From the NCBI GenBank assembly GCA_013416635.1, contig JACCHT010000001.1, positions 744,001-808,000 of the forward strand: 64,000 bases of DNA, written 5' to 3'. Both the position numbers and the translations under genes were made by a program. Numbering within the stretch: the first letter of the stretch is position 1; the number at the start of each line of letters is the position of its first letter. Below are positions 57,828-64,000 of the stretch, in pieces. Under the pieces are notes generated by a model, which saw only the letters and a program-made list of their open reading frames with translations, was not told the DNA's origin and searched no databases. The stretch comes from Candidatus Thiodubiliella endoseptemdiera (GTDB lineage Bacteria > Pseudomonadota > Gammaproteobacteria > PS1 > Pseudothioglobaceae).

Positions 57828-59264
57828 TCAAAAATCCATATATTGTTTTAATAATTGTTGGCTATCTATCTTTAGATTATGAGTTAATGGAAAAACAGAA
57901 TGAAAAACATACTCACTAGGAATCATATATTTAGGTAATCTATGCTCAAGATAAGTATTAATTATATCCATACTACTATCACTTGTTTGTATAAAAGCAA
58001 CCAGGCGAATGACTCGCCCATTACGCTCTAACGGCAAAGTTCTAACATTAGAAACATCTTCCAATTGCTCGATAATGTGATTTATTTCACCTAAATCAAT
58101 GCGGTGCCCATTGTATTTAATCATATTATCTTGACGCCCAGCAAAAAATAACCTATTATCTTGTTGGTATGCCATATCCCCAGTAGCATAATAATACACA
58201 CCTTCTTTATTGGTAGTAAAATTATCATTATTAGCATTTAGATAACCAATAGAAACACCCTTTCCACTAATTAATAGTTCACCCGTAACATTGCCTTCAA
58301 AAATACCACTATTTTGAATATCAATATGGCAATCAATATTAGTGTTACCAATAGGAAGTTGCTTATAAGTATTCAATATATCTCGATTAATTTGAATACT
58401 GCTTACCATAACAGTTGTTTCTGTCGGTCCATAAGTATTAAACAATTTCAGATTAGAAAAATGTGAGAGTAATAAATTAGCCAGTTGCCTAGACAATACT
58501 TCGCCACAAAAAATCATTAAATCTAAGTGCGGAAAGTTTTTATCATTAAATGTTTTATCAAAACCAAATGCAAATGCAAAAGAAGGTGTTGAAACCCACA
58601 CATTACAATGATATGCTAAAAATCTACCTTTAAATAACTCTATATCTAGGCTGACTTTTCTATCCATTAAAACCAGACTAGCACCCAAACTTAATGCATT
58701 AACTAATTCAAATATTGATAAATCAAAACTTAATAACGCTTGATTCATAAACACCTGTTTGGAAGATAAATCAAAACTTTCTTGCGACCAAACAATAAAG
58801 TTATTTACATTTGAAGCACTAATTTGCACACCCTTTGGATCCCCTGTGCTACCAGAAGTAAAAATAACATAGGTCAGAGGATCGTTTTGATTTTTTTGAG
58901 AGCATACTTCCCCCTTGCCAAATAGCGTTATTAAACCAGATGCTACATCAACCAACAAACCTTTTTTTAATTGTTGTTTTACTTTATCAATACGCTTTTC
59001 AGGGTAACTAATATCAATCGGAACAAAAGGAATTTCAAGTATTAAACAGGCAAGTATTAACACTATAAAATCAGCTTCTTTATGTCCGTATAAAATAACT
59101 GGTACAGTTAATCCGTTAGTTTTTTTATGTAATTGAATAACCTGATGGTCAACTTTTTGCTTTAATTCAGACCAACTAACATCTATATCTGATCCAGAAA
59201 CAGCTAACTTATCGCCCTCTTTTTCAAGTGATAGAAAAGACCTTTTTTTAAAGCAAAAAAACAT
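57828..59264 (-). CDS. Amino acid adenylation enzyme (AlmE/DltA-like)
   Basis: A 478-residue free-standing adenylation domain: A3 P-loop YVIFTSGSTGDPKG (132-145), A4 SFDLSIFELV with Asp181, which contacts the substrate amine in amino-acid-specific enzymes, A5 FNTYGPTETTV, A7 YATGD, A8 GRQDNMIKYNGHRIDLGEI and A10 PLTHNLKIDSQQL with catalytic Lys465. It is compact, without condensation or thioesterase domains, like AlmE and DltA. It should activate a small amino acid and load it onto the neighbouring carrier protein. The start ATG at 59264 is directly after the ACP stop. Substrate unproven; context points to beta-alanine or glycine. Confidence 0.85.
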   Translation of the reverse strand: MFFCFKKRSFLSLEKEGDKLAVSGSDIDVSWSELKQKVDHQVIQLHKKTNGLTVPVILYGHKEADFIVLILACLILEIPFVPIDISYPEKRIDKVKQQLKKGLLVDVASGLITLFGKGEVCSQKNQNDPLTYVIFTSGSTGDPKGVQISASNVNNFIVWSQESFDLSSKQVFMNQALLSFDLSIFELVNALSLGASLVLMDRKVSLDIELFKGRFLAYHCNVWVSTPSFAFAFGFDKTFNDKNFPHLDLMIFCGEVLSRQLANLLLSHFSNLKLFNTYGPTETTVMVSSIQINRDILNTYKQLPIGNTNIDCHIDIQNSGIFEGNVTGELLISGKGVSIGYLNANNDNFTTNKEGVYYYATGDMAYQQDNRLFFAGRQDNMIKYNGHRIDLGEINHIIEQLEDVSNVRTLPLERNGRVIRLVAFIQTSDSSMDIINTYLEHRLPKYMIPSEYVFHSVFPLTHNLKIDSQQLLKQYMDF

Positions 59265-59495
59265 CTAAAGCTGTGATTTTCTCAATAAGAATTGATGTAA
59301 CTTATTAATACTATCAAAATTTTGCTCGGTTACTTCACTTAAGTCAACTATCAGCTCTAACTTTTGCTCTATTTCAAGTATCAGTTCAATAATAATCACA
59401 GAATCAATCAAACCCGATGAAATTAATGCATCGTCCTCGCCTAACTGTTTTAAAACCAACCCTTGAATAATATTTTGAATAACCTCTTTCATCAT
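59265..59495 (-). CDS. Acyl/aminoacyl carrier protein (AlmF/DltC-like)
   Basis: A 76-residue acidic carrier with the phosphopantetheine attachment site [15 protein letters not shown] (Ser32 in the D-S motif) and three predicted helices. It is shorter than fatty-acid ACP at the end but normal for DltC/AlmF. Its start codon overlaps the panD stop by 4 bases and its stop is next to the adenylase start, so the trio is tightly coupled. Confidence 0.85.
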   Translation of the reverse strand: MMKEVIQNIIQGLVLKQLGEDDALISSGLIDSVIIIELILEIEQKLELIVDLSEVTEQNFDSINKLHQFLLRKSQL

Positions 59496-59848
59496 TTTAT
59501 TTTAGTTAAGATATTTTTTCCATCAACATAACACAGAGTTGGTGCATAGTTTTTCACTTCAACTTCGTTGTAGCTGGCATAAGCAGCAATAATTAATAAA
59601 TCGCCAACATTTGCCTTATGTGCTGCTGCACCATTTACTGAAATTACCCCTGAATTATCCTTGCCACGAATTGTATAAGTGGTAAAACGCTTACCATTAT
59701 TAATATTATAAATTTGAATTTGTTCAAAAGCGTCAATTCCTGCTGCATCTAATAAAACACCATCAATCTCACACGACCCTTCATAGTCAACTTCACTAGC
59801 AGTGGTTGTTACACGATGGAGTTTAGATTTTAGAAAAGTTCGTTGCAA
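59492..59848 (-). CDS. panD: Aspartate 1-decarboxylase (makes beta-alanine)
   Basis: A 118-residue pyruvoyl enzyme. [12 protein letters not shown] is the usual start, here from a TTG codon at 59848 five bases after the oadB stop without a clear SD. The self-cleavage site YEGSC (Gly24-Ser25) and [21 protein letters not shown] are complete. It decarboxylates aspartate to beta-alanine for pantothenate. The operon neighbours are a carrier protein and adenylase rather than panB or panC, so part of the beta-alanine may go elsewhere. Either reading is possible. Confidence 0.9.
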   Translation of the reverse strand: MQRTFLKSKLHRVTTTASEVDYEGSCEIDGVLLDAAGIDAFEQIQIYNINNGKRFTTYTIRGKDNSGVISVNGAAAHKANVGDLLIIAAYASYNEVEVKNYAPTLCYVDGKNILTKIK

Positions 59849-59852
59849 AGGA

Positions 59853-60987
59853 CTAACTCAAAAATTGAATCATAATGCCTGCGGCTATCGCTGAACCTAT
59901 CACTCCCGCAACATTTGGACCCATTGCGTGCATTAATAAGAAGTTATGCGGGTTAGCCTCTAAACCGACTTTGTTAGAAACACGGGCTGCCATCGGCACA
60001 GCAGAAACCCCTGCTGAACCGATTAAAGGATTGATTTTATTTTTTTTACTAAAGATATTCATTATTTTTGCCATTAATACACCGCAAGCAGTACCAATAC
60101 CAAATGCCACCATACCCAGTAATAAAATACCCAAAGTTTCAGGTTGTAAAAATTTATCTGCCATCAATTTTGGAGCCTACAGCCAAACCCAAAAAAATAG
60201 TCACAATATTAATCAGTGCGTTTTGTGTGGTGTCGCTCAAACGGTCAACCACACCTGATTCTTTCATTAAATTACCGAAAGCAAACATACCTAATAATGG
60301 TGCTGCATCTGGCAATAATAATGCTACTAATATTAGCAACATAATCGGGAATATAATTTTTTCTTTTTGCGATACTTCCCTCAACTGCACCATCTTAATT
60401 TGACGCTCTTTTGCAGTCGTCAATACACGCATAATCGGTGGTTGAATCAAAGGTACTAGTGCCATATAAGAATATGATGCGACCGCAATTGCGCCGAGTA
60501 AATCTGGGGCTAATTTTGACGCTACATAGATACTAGTTGGTCCATCTGCACCACCGATAATGCCAATCGCAGCTGCATCGGTTAGACTAAAATCAAAAAC
60601 ACCTAATGCAGTTAAACCAATAGCACCCAATAGGGTTGCAAAGATACCGAATTGTGCAGCAGCACCAAGCAATAAAGTTTTTGGATTGGCAAGTAAAGGC
60701 CCAAAATCCGTTAATGCGCCAACACCCATAAAGATAATGAGTGGAAATGCACCCGACTCAATACCCACCATATAAAATATATGCAAAATACCATTACCTT
60801 CTGCAATACCTGCACCGGGGATATTCGCCAAAATCGCACCAAAGCCAATCGGCAACAATAACAAAGGTTCAAATTTTTTAACAATAGCAAGATACACAAG
60901 TAACATACCGACAATTAACATCAGCCCTTGCCCCCACACCATTTGTTGCAAGCCTGTATTTGACCAAAGTAGATTCAACTGTTCCAT
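59853..60987 (-). pseudogene. oadB: Oxaloacetate decarboxylase sodium pump beta subunit, one frameshift
   Basis: From ATG 60987 the frame runs 277 residues ([16 protein letters not shown] and [23 protein letters not shown], the sodium-pump hallmarks), ends at 60154, and continues in another frame (59853-60167) with [13 protein letters not shown] and [21 protein letters not shown]. Removing one A in the A4 run at about 60172 joins them to about 378 residues, normal for OadB. About nine to eleven membrane helices. It couples decarboxylation to sodium export. Probably a base-call error. Confidence 0.88.
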
Positions 60988-60989
60988 AA

Positions 60990-62822
60990 TTATGCTAATG
61001 TTAATAAGGTTTGCCCAACAGTAACTGCATCGCCTTCTTTGACGCTAATATCGCCCACAATACCGCTACGAGCTGCTTTAATTTCAGTTTCCATTTTCAT
61101 CGCCTCCAAGATAACCAACACATCGCCTTCGCTAATTTTTTGATGTTGTGCCACCATCACTTTCCAAATGTTACCTGACAACGGAGCACCGATTTCTTCA
61201 GCACCCTCAATAAGCACATCATCAATAATTTCTTTTTCTACTGGGGCAACAGAAACATTTCTATCAGAAGCTGCCTTCATAGAAGTGATACTACCTCCCG
61301 CAGACACATCTACCGTATAAGAAGTACCCTTAACGGAAACTGTATAAGTGCCTTTTCCATTTGAATTATTACTGGTATTACTGTCCTCTTGTGGCACTGG
61401 TTCAAAAAAGTCAGGGTTATTGCGATTTTCTATAAAATTAATCCCCACTTGTGGGAATAACGCATAAGTCAATAAATCATCAACCTTATTAGCAGCAACC
61501 GTTAAACTTTTTTCTGCCACAATCTTATCAAATTCTTGCTCAAGAATGTGCATTTCTGGTGCAATATTATCAGCTGGCCTGCAAGTAATTGGCTTTTCAC
61601 CATCCAGCACTTTGTTCTGTAAATGTTTATCAACTGGGGCTGGTGTTGCACCATATTCGCCTTTTAAAACACCTGCGGATTCCTTAGTAATAGTTTTGTA
61701 ACGCTCGCCCGTTAAGACATTTAAAACCGACTGTGTGCCGACAATTTGTGAAGTCGGTGTGACTAATGGAATATAGCCCAAGTCCTTACGCACTTGAGGG
61801 ATTTCAGCCATTACCGCATCCATTCTATCAATAGCGTTTTGCTCGTGCAACTGACTTTCCATATTAGTTAGCATACCGCCTGGCACTTGCGACAATAAAA
61901 TTCTGGAATCAACACCCTTGAGCGAGCCTTCAAACTGTGCGTATTTGCGACGAATAGTCCGGAAATAAGCATCAATTTCTTCCAATTTTTCTAAATCTAA
62001 ACCTGTTTTTCTTGGCCCATTTTCTAAAATCGCCACAATAGAATTAGTCGCTGAATGTCCATAGGTCATGCTCATAGAGCCAATCGCAGTATCCACACGG
62101 TCAATCCCTGCTTCTACGGCTTTGACAATGGAAGCCGTTGATAAACCTGTGGTTGCATGTGCGTGTAGTTGAATCGGAATATCTACCGTCGCTTTGAGTT
62201 TTTTCACCAAATCGTAGGCATCATAAGGATGTAACAAACCTGCCATATCCTTAATACATAAAGAATGTGCACCCATATCCTCAATAGCTTTCGCCATATC
62301 TACCCAAGTTTGCATAGTATGCACAGGACTCACGGTATAAGAAATCGTGCCTTGTGCGTGCTGACCGAGTTTCACCGTTTGATCAACCGCTGTTTTCAGA
62401 TTGCGCATATCATTCATCGCATCAAAAATACGGAAAACGCTCACGCCATTTTCAGCACAGCGTTCCACAAATTTACGCACCACATCATCACTGTAATGAC
62501 GATAGCCCAATAAATTTTGCCCTCTAAGCAACATTTGTTGTGGGGTATTCGGCATCACTGCCTTTATTTCACGGATTCTATCCCAGGGATCTTCGCCCAA
62601 ATAGCGAATGCAAGAATCAAAAGTTGCACCGCCCCAAGATTCTATAGACCAATAGCCAATCTTATCGAGTTTATCGGCAATCGGCAACATATCGTCAATA
62701 CGCATTCTGGTTGCAAACAAAGATTGATGGGCGTCACGAAGTACTAATTCAGTGATTTCCACCTTTTTGGTATCGCCCTGATTATTAGGCTTTCGAACAA
62801 TATTTTTTAGAAAATCTAGCAT
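60990..62822 (-). CDS. oadA: Oxaloacetate decarboxylase alpha subunit (biotin-dependent)
   Basis: A 610-residue protein from ATG 62822, chosen because it lies 4 bases after the oadG stop (the frame is open 15 codons earlier). The carboxyltransferase domain reads [52 protein letters not shown] and [12 protein letters not shown] (metal-binding His pair). The C-terminal biotinyl domain carries EAMKMET with Lys at about 576, 34 residues from the end, at the standard distance. It transfers CO2 from oxaloacetate to biotin. Confidence 0.92.
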   Translation of the reverse strand: MLDFLKNIVRKPNNQGDTKKVEITELVLRDAHQSLFATRMRIDDMLPIADKLDKIGYWSIESWGGATFDSCIRYLGEDPWDRIREIKAVMPNTPQQMLLRGQNLLGYRHYSDDVVRKFVERCAENGVSVFRIFDAMNDMRNLKTAVDQTVKLGQHAQGTISYTVSPVHTMQTWVDMAKAIEDMGAHSLCIKDMAGLLHPYDAYDLVKKLKATVDIPIQLHAHATTGLSTASIVKAVEAGIDRVDTAIGSMSMTYGHSATNSIVAILENGPRKTGLDLEKLEEIDAYFRTIRRKYAQFEGSLKGVDSRILLSQVPGGMLTNMESQLHEQNAIDRMDAVMAEIPQVRKDLGYIPLVTPTSQIVGTQSVLNVLTGERYKTITKESAGVLKGEYGATPAPVDKHLQNKVLDGEKPITCRPADNIAPEMHILEQEFDKIVAEKSLTVAANKVDDLLTYALFPQVGINFIENRNNPDFFEPVPQEDSNTSNNSNGKGTYTVSVKGTSYTVDVSAGGSITSMKAASDRNVSVAPVEKEIIDDVLIEGAEEIGAPLSGNIWKVMVAQHQKISEGDVLVILEAMKMETEIKAARSGIVGDISVKEGDAVTVGQTLLTLA

Positions 62823-62826
62823 TCTT

Positions 62827-63069
62827 CTACGCTCCTGTGTGTATCTTGATTGCTTCTTCAATGACAAATTTCGTTTCTTCGTCTATTTCTTCATCCATTC
62901 CACCCACGCTTGCTGCAATAGGGGTTAATTTGTTCATTTTTTGAATAACAACGGACATCAATTTAGTCACAAACACTAATAAAGTCAAAAATAAAAAGAC
63001 AAAACCCATCCCAAAAAGGGTTAGATTAAGCGCATTTTCCATTAAGTTTATCTGTTCCATATCACTCAT
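62827..63069 (-). CDS. oadG: Oxaloacetate decarboxylase gamma subunit
   Basis: An 80-residue protein with one N-terminal membrane helix (LTLFGMGFVFLFLTLLVFVTKLM) and an acidic C-terminal part. It matches OadG, which anchors OadA to OadB and binds zinc. The stop is 4 bases before oadA. It is the first gene of the oad-panD operon. Confidence 0.85.
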   Translation of the reverse strand: MSDMEQINLMENALNLTLFGMGFVFLFLTLLVFVTKLMSVVIQKMNKLTPIAASVGGMDEEIDEETKFVIEEAIKIHTGA

Positions 63070-63081
63070 TCTCTTTTAATT

Positions 63082-63166
63082 TGGTACCGATGGACGGGGT
63101 CGAACCGTCACTCCTTGCGGAACTGGATTTTGAATCCAGCGTGTCTACCAATTCCACCACATCGGC
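63082..63166 (-). tRNA. tRNA-Leu (anticodon CAA)
   Basis: The 85-base sequence begins GCCGATGTGGTGG and ends in CATCGGT-ACCA with encoded CCA; the acceptor stem pairs with one G-T. The anticodon stem CTGGA / TCCAG holds the loop TTCAAAA, anticodon CAA, and the long variable arm (GTTCCGCAAGGAGT) shows a class II tRNA. T-loop GGTTCGACCCC. Confidence 0.93.
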
Positions 63167-63174
63167 AATATTTC

Positions 63175-63393
63175 TTATTTATGTCGGAAAGTAATTCTAC
63201 CCTTAGTCAGGTCATACGGCGTCATTTCTACCGTGACTTTATCCCCTGGCAAAATACGAATATAGTGCTTACGAATCTTACCAGAAATGTGTGCCAATAC
63301 ACTGTGTCCATTTTCTAACTCAACGGTAAAAGTGGTGTTAGGTAACTTCTCTTTAACAACACCTTCTAACTCAATATAATCACTTTTTGACAT
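63175..63393 (-). CDS. infA: Translation initiation factor IF-1
   Basis: A 72-residue S1-like OB-fold protein: [39 protein letters not shown] and the ending [11 protein letters not shown] are the IF-1 signature. Essential. The tRNA-Leu follows 8 bases beyond its stop, on the same strand. Confidence 0.95.
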   Translation of the reverse strand: MSKSDYIELEGVVKEKLPNTTFTVELENGHSVLAHISGKIRKHYIRILPGDKVTVEMTPYDLTKGRITFRHK

Positions 63394-63471
63394 ATTTACT
63401 TGACAACTTTATAAATAAAAGACGCTATTTTACCCCATTGTTACACCTTATACAAAAGGGTTTAACATTAG

Positions 63472-63632
63472 GAGACCTTTGCATAAATAGGGATGATTAG
63501 CAAAATGACAGATTTTATTAAATTGGAAATTTTTTAAATCCACTCCTAGCAGGGCTAAGGGTGTTTTTAAAAAGTTTGTAATTTGATGAAAGATGGCGTT
63601 TTGATGATTATTCATATTTATGCAAAGGTCTC
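63472..63632 (-). mobile_element. MITE copy 6, 161 bp
   Basis: Complete with terminal repeats and the 5-bp duplication ATTAG. It lies in the divergent region between infA (minus) and metF (plus); a TATAAT at 63648-63653, 16 bases beyond its end, may serve metF. Confidence 0.92.
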
Positions 63633-63680
63633 ATTAGGTAAATACGCTATAATTAGTATTTTTAGATAGATTTGACACAA

Positions 63681-64000
63681 ATGAAAACAAGTTTTGAGTT
63701 TTTTCCATCAAGAACCGATAAAGGGCAACAAACTTTAGCACAAGTTCGGCAAAAATTAAGCCTTATTAATCCTGAGTATTTTTCCGTGACTTTTGGCGCA
63801 GGTGGTACAACGCAAGACGCAACTTTAGAAACCGTACTGGATATTCAAAAAAATGATGGTATTTCTGCCGCACCGCATTTATCCTGCATCGACTCAAAAA
63901 AAGATAATATTACCGCCTTATTAGACCAATATAAATCCGCAGGCATTAATCGTATCGTCGCACTTAGGGGTGATATTCCATCAGGTGTGCGCGATATTGG
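63681..64000 (+). CDS. metF: 5,10-methylenetetrahydrofolate reductase, N-terminal part
   Basis: A 106-codon partial gene cut by the window end. It starts ATG 63681 with KTSFEFFPSRTDKGQQTL, then FSVTFGAGGTTQDATLETV, PHLSCIDSKKDNI and NRIVALRGDIPSG, the TIM-barrel FAD enzyme's conserved start (FEFFP, TFGAGG with Thr, ALRGD). It makes 5-methyl-THF for methionine synthesis. No good SD is visible (TTGACACAA precedes the ATG). Confidence 0.9.
   Translation, partial: MKTSFEFFPSRTDKGQQTLAQVRQKLSLINPEYFSVTFGAGGTTQDATLETVLDIQKNDGISAAPHLSCIDSKKDNITALLDQYKSAGINRIVALRGDIPSGVRDI

Noticed and set aside
59853-60167. Independent 104-codon membrane protein
   Set aside because: It is the C-terminal end of oadB in a shifted frame.

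Overview
The window reads as a draft-quality contig from an AT-rich gammaproteobacterium. The tusA-dsrE2 sulfur-transfer pair at the left end, the oxaloacetate decarboxylase sodium pump, and several RTX-type toxin-like genes among insertion sequences together suggest the SUP05/Thioglobus group of sulfur oxidisers, most plausibly a thiotrophic symbiont such as those of Bathymodiolus mussels. That placement is inference; no marker gene here proves it.

Region by region. 1-1730 is almost pure homopolymer runs and looks like a failed contig end, not biology. 1731-2435 holds the end of tusA and a dsrE2-like gene. 2511-5235 is an IS256-type element with an IS3-type element nested in it, both heavily damaged by base-call errors. 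5245-16076 (minus) carries a GNAT remnant, a giant RTX/cadherin-like protein with a lipase-derived N-terminal region, two related membrane proteins, and a second lipase copy; error-rich stretches break most frames. 16077-27528 holds an IS3 copy, two paralogous secreted proteins, an intact class-3-type lipase, two small HTH regulators, a comM fragment, a GNAT and a 1596-residue RTX protein whose 5' end abuts a truncated MITE. 27766-36836 (minus) is a core block (HAD phosphatase, hemL remnant, holB, tmk, a pabC-mltG fusion) with a type III restriction-modification pair spliced between tmk and holB. 37076-41410 has a DUF1538/P-II/CBS cluster, a DUF302 protein and a metallo-beta-lactamase-fold hydrolase. 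41573-46500 is a decayed defence island: a type II R-M pair, IS fragments, a truncated bioF duplicate and the ruins of an AAA-ATPase plus Toprim/DUF4435 gene that resembles a fused PARIS system. 46938-50615 is bioF-bioH-purE-purK. 50621-54220 (minus) is psiE-lpxK-trm112-kdsB-folD-glutaredoxin. 54274-56765 is a lipoprotein-release operon. 56990-63069 (minus) is one tight run oadG-oadA-oadB-panD-ACP-adenylase-acyltransferase, followed by tRNA-Leu, infA and the start of metF.

The most interesting system is the last operon. The carrier protein, adenylation domain and LpxL-like acyltransferase have the same three parts as the Vibrio cholerae AlmEFG lipid A aminoacylation pathway, and they are translationally coupled to panD, which makes beta-alanine. 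This suggests a surface-modification module that may use beta-alanine.

A 161-bp MITE with 18-bp ends GAGACCTTTGCATAAATA occurs six times complete, each with a perfect 5-bp target duplication, and once truncated. Many genes, including normally essential ones (purE, purK, lpxK, oadB), are split by single-base indels, mostly in or next to short homopolymers. I treat these as probable sequence errors and give the reconstructed full span.
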